Positions 1 to 9,394 of a stretch of 28,284 nt of DNA are shown one piece after another. Origin of the DNA: Schizochytrium sp. CCTCC M209059 (taxonomy: Eukaryota; Sar; Bigyra; Thraustochytrida; Thraustochytriidae); the NCBI GenBank assembly GCA_000818945.1, contig KN805440.1, positions 1-28,284 of the forward strand, read 5' to 3'. A model generated the notes under the pieces. That model saw only the letters and a list, made by a program, of their open reading frames with translations. It did not search any database and was not told the DNA's origin. Position numbers and translations under genes: made by a program. How positions within the stretch are numbered: position 1 is the stretch's first letter; each line of letters starts with the position of its first letter.

Positions 1-598
1 GAGACCCGGCAGGCAGGCAGGCTCTGCAGGCAGCAGCCAGAGAGTCGCAGCGGCGGGGCGAGCGCGCGGAGGCCCCTTCCCCTCGCGCACACGCAGGCTC
101 GCTCGCCTGCGCACGCTCGCACGCGCACCGGTCTTTCGGTCTGTCTCCCGCGCCTCCCTCGCTCGCCGTGGCGGAGCGGAGACTGGCTGACTCAGGCTGA
201 CGCAGAGTCAGTGAAGCCAAGCCGCCGCAGCGCGGACAGGCGCAGCAAGCAGCAGGCAAGCAAGCAGGCAAGCAAGCAGAGGAAGAGGGCAAGCAAGCAA
301 GGAAGCGAGCAAAGCAAGCGGGCAAAGCAAGCGAGCAAAGCCAGCAAGCCAGCGAGCAGGCAACGAGGCGGGCGGGCGGCGCAGGCAGCGCGCGCGGGAG
401 GCAGCGGCAGGACAAGCAGCAGCCGGCAGCAGCAGCAGCACCCGGCACGCACCAAGCCAGGAAGGAACTAGCCGGGCGCGCGTCCGTTGAAGGAGCGAAA
501 AAGAGAGAGAGAGAGAGAGACAGACTTTCTTTCTTTCTCATTTTCAGTTCATACAGACAACGGGCGGGCGCAAAGGCGTGCACCCGGACGGTGCAGAC
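1..598 (+). promoter_or_regulatory. Presumed promoter and 5' leader of the TH1-AGC kinase gene, repeat-rich
   Basis: This stretch holds no supportable gene. Positions 213-468 contain no T on the + strand and consist of irregular AGCA, GCAAG, GGCA and CAG units. The open frame this creates (Lys-Gln-Ala-Ser repeats) is an artefact of the missing T, which removes stop codons. It is followed by a GA dinucleotide run at 502-520 and a CTTT tetranucleotide run at 526-539. The kinase ATG follows at 599. I infer that most of this is transcribed leader; no TATA box or initiator could be assigned. Confidence 0.5.
213..468 (+). repeat. 256-nt T-free low-complexity tract (AGCA/GCAAG units)
   Basis: Read base by base, T occurs at 212 and next at 469, with none between. 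The composition is A, G and C, with recurring AGCAAGCA, GCAGCA and GGCGGG blocks. It lies directly upstream of the kinase gene on its sense strand, so the transcript would carry a U-free leader segment. Confidence 0.85.
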
Positions 599-2293
599 AT
601 GTTTTCCACAGAGACCAAGGGCAGCGCCGGCACCGCGCCTCCCCTGGCGGCCGTGATGAACCAGCGCAAGAGCCATGACTACCTCGCCGTGAGCCAGAAC
701 ACAAATGTGCGCAAGCTCCTCGACAAGTACGCCAAGTCCACGGGGACCGGGGAACAAGTGTTCTTCTCGGACTTCCTCGTCAAGATCAATCCCCGCGACA
801 AGCCGCAGGAACGCGTGCTCCTCATCACGGACCGCGCCATCTACAACCTACTGCCCACAGACTACAGCAAGTGCAAGCGCAGGATCCCGCTCGAGGCCGT
901 CGATTTTCTCACCGTCAGCCAGGCCTCGGATGAGTTCGTCCTCCACGTTCCCTCCGAATATGATTACCGCATGATGAGTTTGCGCAAGGCAGAGGTCGTC
1001 GGCGTGCTGCAAAAAGTCTTCAAGGCCTGCACCGGTGAAGAACTCATCGTAGAGTACTCCCCGGCCATGCTCCTCAAGTCCGTCTGCGTCACACGCTCGC
1101 AGGCGAAAAAGGGCAAGCGCCAGGGCAGACGGTCCTCCACCATGTCCAACTCGAGCGGCGGAACGAGCAGTCTGCACCGCGGAAGCAACGGAACCTCGAC
1201 TTCCATCCCTTCGCACGCCCGCGCAGACTCCACCGCGCACATTAGCAAGAAGCGCAACGTGTCGGGCTGGGGCAAGGAGACCTCGGACGTGGGGCCCGAC
1301 GATTTTCAGCTTCTCAAGGTCGTCGGACGCGGTAGCTTTGGCAAAGTCATGATGGTGCGTAAAAAGGGCGACACGGATAAAAACCGCGTCTTTGCCATGA
1401 AAGTCTTGCGCAAGGAAGCCATCATCAAGCGCAACCAGGTCGAGCACACCAAGGCCGAGCGCGAGATCCTCGAGGAGATCAAGCACCCCTTCCTGATGGG
1501 ACTCCACTTTGCTTTCCAGACCGAGAGCAAGCTGTACCTTGTCATGGACTACCTTACGGGCGGGGAGCTCTTCTTTCACCTCAAGAACGAACGCCGCTTT
1601 CGCGAAAGCCGCGCGCGCTTCTACACGGCAGAGATTGCCCTGGGGCTCGGTCACCTTCACTCCAAAAACATCATCTATCGTGACCTCAAACCCGAGAACA
1701 TTCTCCTTGACTCCGAAGGCCACATCAAGCTCACCGATTTTGGTCTCTCCAAGCGCTACACGGAGGGGTCCCAGGCCCAGACGTTTTGCGGCACGCCCGA
1801 ATACCTCGCGCCCGAGGTCATTACGGGTGTTGGCCACGGCAAGGAAGTGGACTGGTGGAGTCTCGGTATTCTTCTCTTTGAAATGCTCGTTGGACTTCCG
1901 CCCTTTTACTCCGAGAACGTCAGCCTCATGTACAATCTCATTCAGGTTGGTGATCTTCGCATCCCATCCTTTGTCTCCCGCCCGGCTGCGCACCTCATTT
2001 CCGGCCTTTTGCAGCGCGACCCTGCTGACCGCCTTGGCGCTGGTCCAGAGGATGTCGAAAATATCAAGGCGACCGAATTCTTCCAGACGATCGACTGGGA
2101 AGCGCTGTACAACCGCAACATTGAACCAGAGTTCATCCCGCGTACAAAGGGCGCCACGGATACCTCCAACTTTGATGCCGAGTTCACCAACGAGCCCGTG
2201 GTGGACTCTGTTGTTCCTCCAAGTGCTCTAAGCGCCAACGCTACAGAGTTCAAGGGCTTTACCTATCAGGATGGCAGCGCTATCAACCAGTAA
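599..2293 (+). CDS. AGC-family Ser/Thr protein kinase with N-terminal myosin TH1 domain
   Basis: The 564-residue protein starts at the first in-frame ATG (599); the open frame upstream begins only at a GTG. Residues about 25-155 match the myosin-I tail homology 1 (TH1) domain, a basic phospholipid-binding fold, including the core RVLLITDRAIYNL and the IPLEAVDFLTVS strand. A Ser/Gly/Arg-rich linker (165-225) follows. The kinase domain starts near 236: glycine loop GRGSFGKV (243-250), lysine K268, helix-C glutamate E287, catalytic YRDLKPEN (360-367), DFG (380-382) and APE (404-406). Activation-loop T395 in TFCGTPEY is a PDK1-type site. The tail has a turn-motif-like VDS (S537) and hydrophobic motif FKGFTY (T555), resembling S6 kinase more than PKA. 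All catalytic residues are present, so it should be active. I infer recruitment to acidic membrane lipids through TH1. The kinase call is firm; the substrate is unknown. The stop codon overlaps a splice-donor-like GTAAGT. Confidence 0.95.
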   Translation: MFSTETKGSAGTAPPLAAVMNQRKSHDYLAVSQNTNVRKLLDKYAKSTGTGEQVFFSDFLVKINPRDKPQERVLLITDRAIYNLLPTDYSKCKRRIPLEAVDFLTVSQASDEFVLHVPSEYDYRMMSLRKAEVVGVLQKVFKACTGEELIVEYSPAMLLKSVCVTRSQAKKGKRQGRRSSTMSNSSGGTSSLHRGSNGTSTSIPSHARADSTAHISKKRNVSGWGKETSDVGPDDFQLLKVVGRGSFGKVMMVRKKGDTDKNRVFAMKVLRKEAIIKRNQVEHTKAEREILEEIKHPFLMGLHFAFQTESKLYLVMDYLTGGELFFHLKNERRFRESRARFYTAEIALGLGHLHSKNIIYRDLKPENILLDSEGHIKLTDFGLSKRYTEGSQAQTFCGTPEYLAPEVITGVGHGKEVDWWSLGILLFEMLVGLPPFYSENVSLMYNLIQVGDLRIPSFVSRPAAHLISGLLQRDPADRLGAGPEDVENIKATEFFQTIDWEALYNRNIEPEFIPRTKGATDTSNFDAEFTNEPVVDSVVPPSALSANATEFKGFTYQDGSAINQ

Positions 2294-2878
2294 GTAATAA
2301 AAGTATTACGCTCTTGTTTGCCCAAATCTGGATGAAAAACCAAAAGAGGTTATCATCAAAAGTACATTCTGCAGCCTCGAATAAAAGGACGTTCTCTGGC
2401 ACCCTCGTAGGAGACGCCAATGGCGAGGTGTAGGAACCACTTACATAACAAAAGTCTTTCATTCTAATCTCCCCGTGCTTTAGTAGGGTTACCTTCTGTG
2501 CGCGTGATATGTTGAAGACTATTTGCAAATGCTAATCGCCAAAAATCAGACTCATTTCGAGCGAGGCCTTTGGTGAGAGAAGCAAACGGAAAAAAAAAAA
2601 AAACCTATTGATTTTCCATCCAATCAATTACCGATACCTTCTTTCCGCCAAAAAGCAAAACAATTTCGAATGATTGATGATTATGTATACCTATGCAAAT
2701 CGCAGGCGTCAAATGGACATAGACTTTCAGTCACCACAAGGCACCCGCAGCGCGCCAAGTCCAACAATGACTTGACCGACCGATTCCTCAATCTTAGGGA
2801 ACCTTTTTATTGGAGGGGGTGAGAACGCTCATCCGTGCATCCATCACCTTGAGTGTAATCATTGTCTTTTCTCTTGTG
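2294..2878. other. Intergenic region between convergent genes
   Basis: This is the shared 3' flank of the kinase (+) and p150 (-). It is AT-richer than the coding DNA and has a run of 14 A at 2590-2603 and an AATAAA hexamer near 2379. The short open frames here show no recognisable protein features. The segment probably holds both 3' UTRs and polyadenylation sites, but I could not place either. Confidence 0.5.
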
Positions 2879-5800
2879 TCATGCGGGCGTAGGCACACGC
2901 CCAAAGAGTCGATTCAGTTCTGCTCGAGAGAGCAGAACTTTGACGGGCGGTTGCGCAGAGCGATCATCTCCAGCAGATCCAATATTTAGCCGACCGACCT
3001 GACGAGGACGACTGCCGACACGTGCTTCCGCGCCCTTGGCTACGGCGACAGAACGCGTTACTTGCAAGGATGCGAGACGTTGCGCAATCGCTCGTGCACG
3101 AGCTTGTCCGTCGCGAACCTGCTGCTGCAAGGAAACCTCTGGAGTCTTGCTCAAGTCTGGAATTTGCGCGCTAGCCTGCGCCAGCAGCGCAGTTCGTTCC
3201 AAGAGGGAGGCCCGCAAACGATCCAATGTATCCTCGCCAGTCCGCAAGCTTCCAGGGCTCTCCTTGGTGCCAGCATTGTGCTGCCGACGCGGCACCTTAC
3301 CACCACCATACGATAGTCGCGGAGCGAAGTGCAGGGGTTCCAACTTCACGAGCTGAGTGTCCAAAGCGCGCCCTCGCCAAAAGGTCACATCATCCTGGAG
3401 CGCTCGTACTAGTGCGCTATCCACGAGCTGTCCAGCCGAAGCGGTCTCTGATGTGCCGGGAATGGTGGCGTGATCGACAGGCATTGTTGCTTTCGTCACT
3501 GTTGTCATCAGGTCGGTGTTCTTCGCTGCCTCATTCTCTTTCGGGAGTTCAACGCGATCATCAGAATTTCCGCTGCGCGGAGAGGCAGGTCGCGCTGCCT
3601 GTTCGCGAACCAGGTTGAGCGCCTGTTCGACCTCGAGTTCCTTTGTACGGAGCTGAGCCTCGAGATTGGCGCGCTCCTTTTGCAGAGCATCCTGGTCTTT
3701 GAGTGCTGCACGAGCTGCACCAAGTTTCTCCTCAAGCTCATCGCGTACCGCCTGCAAAGCCTGGACTTCGCTGCCCTTGCTATGCACCTCGAGCACCCTG
3801 CGCTTCAGCGCGCTCTTTACGTTGTCGAGCTCGACTCGCGTCGACGCGGCTTGGTCCAGCACAGTCTCTACAGAGTTTGCATGCTCCTGCCAAAGCGATG
3901 GCGGCGCCGCCACGTCCACAGCGCCAATCGTTTGAGCCATGCGCTGCACCTTGACACAAAAGCTAGACACAAGCTGTAGGTTCTCGGGATTCTCGACAAT
4001 GACGGCAGGCGAGACCGCTGTCGCATCATCCTTCGCTGTGGCCACAAATGCCTGGAACGCCGCGAGGTCAGCGATTTCCAGCTGCTCGTGCGCAAAAATG
4101 GTCGAAAATTCCAAAGCAGAAGCGCAAGTCATGAGATCCAGACAAAGTGACTCCAGCGCAGCCGCGTTCGTCTCGTCCTGACCGCCCTCTTCTTTAGCCG
4201 TGCTTTCGCTACCAGTCAACAAGGCAAGCTGCAGAGACCGCACGCTTGCATATGGACTGAGCGATTTAGCCGAGATCCCAGCCTCCTCTGGCGCTGCAGA
4301 TACTAGTTTCTCCGATACCGTTGCATACGTGGAGCAAGCACTCTGGAGCAAACGCTCGACGACAGCAACTTGGCTGGAATCTTCATCTGCAGCTAATTGC
4401 GCAACCCCCAGCTCGCCGCGCTTCACCACAGCCAAAAGTTGGCTGACTCCTTGCGACATTTGCAGCAACGTCGACACAAGAGTTTGTGCAACGCTCTCGA
4501 GAGCGGCAAACGGCAACGATTGCGCCCTCGAGGTCGTCCACAAGTGCGTTGCGCACGAATGCACGTCGAGAAGGGTCGCAATGAGGTTGCGCGCGGGCAG
4601 AGGCGCGGCCTCAATGTCCCATACGACGACGCGCTTGGCAGTCCCGGAGCGTATGATGAGCGACACGAGCATTCCACTGGCGTCGACGACTTGCATCGCC
4701 AGCGAAAGCGCTTCCAGCACCTTTGCGCCCTCGCCCATGATACTTGGCGGTACAGCCGCGCGCATGCACGCGATGCCAAAGGCTGCGCGTCTTGCGCCGG
4801 CCAGGCCTTCGTGCATCTCGATGGTTCGCGACAGCTTGTGCTCCGTTTCAGACAAGAGGGCGAGGTTGGCTGCACGCGCAGCTTCCTTGGCATGCTTCAC
4901 TTCTGCTTGGAGACTCTCGATGACTGCAAGTTCGTCGCGCAAACCACCCTCGCGCTTCTGACCCTGCAAAACAACCTCGCGGAGTTTCTCAAGAGCATCA
5001 TCCTTGGCGGCCAAGTCGCGTCGCAGTGATTCGGCCTCGAGCTGCGCGTTTACCATTTCGGTGCGATTTGTCTCCATGTCTCGCTCAAGCTGCTGTTGCA
5101 TGTCCGTATGTTGCTGCTCGAGCTCTTCAGACAAGAGTCGCAACTCCTCGAGCTCTTCATTGGCCTCCTTGAGAGCTGCGTTCTCGTCCGCGAGCTCGAG
5201 GTTCTTCTCCGACAGTGACTCGACCATGTCTTCGTATGCCTGTGCCGTGTCGAGCATGCTCTTCAGTTCTTCCACTTCATTCTCGAGCCTATCCTTGGCT
5301 TTGCGCGCCTCTTCCAGCTGCGACGCGCTTTGGGCGAGCGTGCCCCGCTCCTTTGTTAATGCGCGAATTTCTCGTGCGGCCTCGGTCTTTTCCGTGATAC
5401 TCGCCGTGTGCAGGCGTTTAAGGGCTTCACGAAACTTGGTGTTTTCTGCCGTCACGTGAGCAAGCTTGGCAGCAATCTCTTCGGCACCTTGTGGTACCGA
5501 TGCCGCAGCGGCCTGTGCGCTGGCTGCGGCAACAGCCGCCTCGCGTTCTTCCGCGACGCGCATGCGTTCCTCTTCAATGTCGAGTTTGAGCTGTTCAAGC
5601 TCGATCTCCATTTCTGTGGCCTTTTCCTCGGCGATGTCTTTGTCCACCTCAAGCTGCTCCTTATCGAGCGAGAGGGTCTCGACGAGCGCATTGAGCTCTT
5701 CGATTTCCTTGGCCTGTTTTTCGAGCTGCCGCTCCTGTTTGGCCGAAGACGCCTTTGTCTTGGCCTCGACATCCATCTCTGTTCGCTCAAGCTGACTCGT

Positions 5801-6907
5801 AAGCGTGCGGACTCTGCCCTCGAGGTCTGCGCGCAAGGACTTTTCTGCGTCGAGCAAGGCGTCACTCTTGGTTTGCTGTTCCCCACACGTTGCGAGCTCC
5901 TGCCGCAAAGATTCAATCTCTGCCCGAAGCTCGCTCTCTTGGGTCTGAGCGCGGCTTTGAGTCTCGGCAAGTGTCGTCTCAAGACTTTTTACTTGCGCCT
6001 GGAGCTCGCCGCTCATGTCCGCGTCAGAGGCCGTTGCGGGTGGTTCGGCACCCAATGCCGTAGGAGCAGTCTGGCTGGGAGACAACGCTGAGGGAGTAGG
6101 AACCGGCTGCGGCTGTGGCGCCACAGGCGGCTTTCCGGGCGAAGTGCGAGGCGTTGCTGCATTTCGCTGCAGTCGCTGCGCCAGCGCTCGTTTCTTCTCG
6201 CGGGCGGCCTGAATCTTGCTCAATCCAGGGCGCACTCCAGGCGTAGCAGCAACTGTAGCTGATGATGCTGCTTCTAATTCCGCGTTATCAGTCTTACTAC
6301 TTGTAGTATCACCAGTGGATGTTCCGGCAGGAGAACCCGCCTTCAAAGGTGATTTTATCGGAGAAGCGGCGGGCGAGCGTGATGGAGGTGGTGTCGATGT
6401 ACGCTTTCCACCCCGAGCCGTAGGCGTCACTGCAGCAGCTCCTGATGCTGGAGAAGGCGGAGTGCTACCATCTAGCTTTGTAAGCGCGTCCTCCTTGACA
6501 AAGCATCCGTGATTATCCGGGCATGAAAAGTACTGTAAATTCGATTTGTCAAGATATAAAGCGTCAGTTTGTGAGTATGTGCGCTCTTTTTCTCTTTCTC
6601 TCACGCGCTAGAATACCAGCCTCGCATCATCGCGGAAGCAACGGTGTACGAGGGTCTGTTTGCACGAAAAGATGAGCTTGCCAAAACTGCCAAAAGGTGT
6701 AAATAGGCGCGCGCTCGCTCGCGTGCGTGCGTACGTGCGAAAACGTACCCTGACATCCTGCACGCTGCCGTCGTTTTTCCCTGTCGGCCCATCGAGCTCC
6801 ACGCCAAACCACGTGAGCCCGGGTGCGAACTGCGTCTCGCCCACGAAGCGCACGACGCCCTGACCGCGGTTTGCCACCTCCACGCGGTCTCCCGATGCGA
6901 CCACCAT
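2879..6907 (-). CDS. DCTN1: Dynactin subunit p150Glued homologue (CAP-Gly plus coiled coil)
   Basis: The coding parts are 6907-6749 and 6532-2879, giving 1270 residues, close to the size of animal p150Glued. The start is the ATG at 6907: the longer open frame begins with TTG and has an in-frame stop just upstream of it. The intron splits a CAP-Gly domain cleanly: exon 1 ends in GKNDGSVQDVR and exon 2 resumes with YFSCPDNHGCFV, the expected continuation. GKNDG (43-47) is the motif that binds C-terminal EEY/F of tubulin and EB1. A Ser/Pro/Thr- and Lys-rich segment (about 75-230) follows, as in the basic region of p150, then a long coiled coil. A stretch reading ENTKFREALKRLH resembles the start of the dynactin domain (LREALVRLR in animals). 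The family links cytoplasmic dynein to microtubules and cargo. The CAP-Gly is certain; the p150 assignment rests on domain order, length and the dynactin-like segment. CLIP-170 or another CAP-Gly coiled-coil protein is less likely. Confidence 0.88.
6533..6748 (-). other. Intron of the p150Glued gene (216 bp)
   Basis: Sense donor AGG|GTACGT at 6749/6748 and acceptor TTTACAG|TAC at 6533/6532, phase 0. Removing it joins the two halves of the CAP-Gly domain in register. The intron contains a purine-rich GAGAAAGAG stretch and a GC-rich stretch of alternating CGTG/CGAG units. Confidence 0.92.
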
Positions 6908-7343
6908 CGCGCCGCGCCGCGTGTCGTCTCGCGAAGCCGCGACGTTGTCTGCTTTGGATACCCGTGTTGGCTCATTTTTTTCTGGCAGCCCGTCAAAAAG
7001 GGCCACTCTATCAAACACGGCCCGGGGCCGAAACGCAGCAAAGTTTTGTGAGGCCGCGGGCGGCCAGGATGGAATCAACTCGCCATTTCCTTATATGATG
7101 CTCCGTCATCGGGTAGATGGCGATCGGCCAGCAAAGGGGTTTTGTAGATTCTTCAAGGGCGTGTGGTTATTAAAACAACGTTGACTTGAACAGAAGAATG
7201 GCTGGCCCCTCCACATATTCCGAACTTGTTCGTCTTTGCAACAGCCAGACCTCAATCTAACAATCGCGTACCGCTTGAAATTTTGTTAAACATTTTGTTG
7301 TAGCAAGTCCACAGAATCTCGAGTCCATAGCGGTGCGACCGCT

Positions 7344-7380
7344 GCGGCGGCCCAGGGCGGCCCAGGGCGGCCCGGGGCCC
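7344..7380. repeat. GC-rich decamer tandem repeat (CCCAGGGCGG)
   Basis: Two perfect copies at 7351-7360 and 7361-7370, with a partial copy on either side. It lies in the divergent intergenic region between p150Glued and CLUAP1 and could be a protein-binding element or simple repeat expansion. Confidence 0.75.
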
Positions 7381-7689
7381 AAGCAAAGAATTTAGACCTT
7401 TTCGATACGACCAAAAGAGGTCTATTTAATAGTCAGGCTCAGCGAAGTTCAACTTCTGCTTGGCAACGGTAACATGACATTTCGAAGTTAGCTGGGAGCG
7501 TCCAGAAGGCGGTCGATCTCTCAGTTCGAGCAAGCATCGCACTTTGGGCGCTCTAACTACGCAAAGCGTTGCTGCTGCTTCGGCGAGCAGGTGGTGTCGT
7601 GCAGGTAGCACCGTTCGCTTCGCTTCTGGACGGAAACGACGCAAACGGGGATTGACCTGGTCGAGCTTGCTCCAGGCACGCAGACACGT

Positions 7690-7750
7690 CCGCACGCGAG
7701 AGCGCACCGAGAGAAAGAGAGAGAGAGAAAGAGAGAGAAAGGGAGGAAAA
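7690..7750 (+). repeat. GA/GAAA-rich T-free leader tract of CLUAP1
   Basis: Sixty-one consecutive bases without T, mainly GAGA and GAAA units, ending 25 bp before the CLUAP1 ATG. It is probably part of the transcribed leader. Confidence 0.75.
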
Positions 7751-7775
7751 TCCCGCGTGACGAAAAAAGGACAAG

Positions 7776-9305
7776 ATGGCCTTTCGCGAACTGCGAGGTA
7801 AGTCAACCAAGCGCCGAAGATGGCGAGCGTGGACGACGCAGCAGAGAAATTCATGCTGACGAACATGACGAACGCAACGCATTGCAAATCCTATAGATTT
7901 TACCGAGTACATGCGTGTACTCGGTTACCCTCGACTGGTGTCGGTGGACAACTTTCGCACGCCAAATTTTCCTCTCGTCGCAGATATTTTGTATTGGATG
8001 GTGCACAAGTATGACCCGGCTGTGTCAATTTCAGACGATATCAGCACGGAGGACTGTCGCGTCGACTTCTTGACAAGTATTGCCCAGGTCATGGCTATCA
8101 AAGCCACTGTAAAGCTCAATACGAAGCGTCTGTATGCCGCGGACGGCAAGGCTGTCAAAGAGTTGCTCAAGGTCGCAAAGCTCTTGTACGCAGCGCACGA
8201 GGCCAACGTTGGCGGCCATGATGAAAACAGAGAAGGCAAGGGCGGCGAGGAAGACGTTCCAGAGACGGGCGAGGCATCGTACAATCAGTTGCATGCGCGA
8301 CTTCCCGATGTCAAAGCTACCCGGCGCCTGGCATCGCAAATTACTGAGAGCGGCGCAAAGCTCTTTGATCTCCTTCACGACGAGCGCGAGCTCTCTGTGG
8401 AACGCCAGCGCTGTCTGCGATTTCTTGACGGTATCTCGAACAATCTGGACAGCGGCGCGGAGCATAAATTGGTGGAAAAACGATTGGAGCAGCTTCTTGA
8501 CAGTGCAAAGGAGAATGTGGCGGCCATGGAGAAGCAGTGTCAGGATTTGGCAAGCGATGAAAAGACGTTGCAGGTGAAAATCAAGAAGCGACAAGGCGAG
8601 CTGGAGCGCAATGATAAGCGTTTGAAGAGCCTACAGAGCGTGCGTCCAGCGTTCATGGACGAGTACGAAAAGCTCGAGTCTGAGCTTGAAAAGATGTATG
8701 AAGTGTACATGGAGAAGTTTCGCAACCTCGACTACTTGGAGCATCGATTGGAGCAGTTCAGCCAGCGCGATCGCGAAAAGGTGGAGCAGGCAGAGCGTGC
8801 GCGCAAGCGCATTCAGGTTAGCATCATGGAGAAGAAAGCGCGCGATTTGCGTGGTGATGAGGACGACCACCTGTACCCCGATGAGGATGAGCACGATGAA
8901 GAAGAGCACCGCGAAGCATCTGGCGCCGGAGCCGGTGGGAGCTCTGGATCGACGCGGCCCGGTTCGCGTGGCAGTAGAAAAGGCATGTCGGGCCGAGCTC
9001 TTGGAGGTCATGCTGGCAACAACGCAAGACGCAGCGCCGGGGCTGTCGACGACGACAGCGAGATTAGTGGCATTAGCGACGTGAGTGACGATGACGGCAG
9101 CAGCAGCTCCGACCTGACGGGCAGTCTCTCTGATGGCGACAACAATGGAGACGGTGATTTGATCGAGGACGGGGACGACGATTCCGACGAGGACTCGGTC
9201 TCGGACTCGGACCTTTCTGACGACGACGATGCCGGGGGTCTCCACGACGACGACGACGACGATGATGATGCCAGTGACCTTGACGACTCGGACGATAACT
9301 TTTAG
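7776..9305 (+). CDS. CLUAP1: Clusterin-associated protein 1 / IFT38, intraflagellar transport B subunit
   Basis: Exons 7776-7797 and 7897-9305 give 476 residues. The first exon encodes only MAFRELR plus one base; joined to exon 2 it reads MAFRELRDFTEYMRVLGYPR, which closely matches the conserved N terminus of CLUAP1/qilin/DYF-3. The family signature continues with FRTPNF, a Trp/Tyr-rich helix, and the KLNTKRLYAADGKAVKELLK block that defines the N-terminal calponin-like fold. Residues about 170-320 form a coiled coil, used in IFT-B to pair with a partner subunit. The last 150 residues are Ser/Gly then Asp/Ser-rich and very acidic. They make the protein longer than the human form (about 413 aa). 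The gene implies the organism builds flagella at some stage, as zoospores do. The ATG at 7911 is a false start because it omits the conserved N terminus. Confidence 0.95.
7798..7896 (+). other. Intron 1 of CLUAP1 (99 bp)
   Basis: Donor G|GTAAGT at 7797/7798 and acceptor CTATAG|AT at 7896/7897, splitting a codon after its first base. The spliced product restores the conserved N terminus of the family, which neither exon encodes alone. Confidence 0.93.
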
Positions 9306-9350
9306 TTTTTAGAAATTCACTTCATGTTCTCGTTGTTATGTACGTATATA

Positions 9351-9394
9351 CCACTGTTTGGTGTCAAAACAGTTTGGTGTCAACAAAACAGTGG
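9351..9394 (+). repeat. Direct repeat inside an inverted repeat, CLUAP1 3' flank
   Basis: GTTTGGTGTCAA occurs at 9356-9367 and again at 9372-9383 (period 16). The pair is bracketed by a perfect 9-bp inverted repeat, CCACTGTTT (9351-9359) and AAACAGTGG (9386-9394). It starts 46 bp after the stop codon, so it probably lies in the 3' UTR. Confidence 0.8.

Larger units (their letters stand above)
6908..7775. promoter_or_regulatory. Shared divergent promoter region of p150Glued and CLUAP1
   Basis: The two genes are head to head with 868 bp between their start codons. The sense leader of p150 (6908 to about 6990) is T-poor. A GC-rich decamer (CCCAGGGCGG) repeats at 7351-7370 and decays to 7380. 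An imperfect hairpin (7394-7402 with 7413-7423) follows. The CLUAP1 leader is a GA/GAAA-rich tract at 7690-7750. Short frames here are not convincing genes. Whether the promoter acts bidirectionally is inference. Confidence 0.5.

Noticed and set aside
211..471. Plus-strand open frame rich in Lys-Gln-Ala-Ser
   Set aside because: It exists only because the tract lacks T and therefore lacks stop codons. It is repeat translation, not a protein.
848..1993. 381-codon open frame on the minus strand inside the kinase gene
   Set aside because: It is fully antisense to conserved kinase motifs. GC-rich third positions on the coding strand suppress stops on the opposite strand; its translation has no family character.
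6533..6604. Upstream start of p150 exon 2 at 6604
   Set aside because: It starts with GTG and translates intron sequence. Splicing to the CAP-Gly exon is clearly better.
7470..7490. Possible RFX X-box upstream of CLUAP1 (GGCAAC near 7472)
   Set aside because: Only one half-site fits the consensus, and I do not know that RFX factors control flagellar genes in this lineage.
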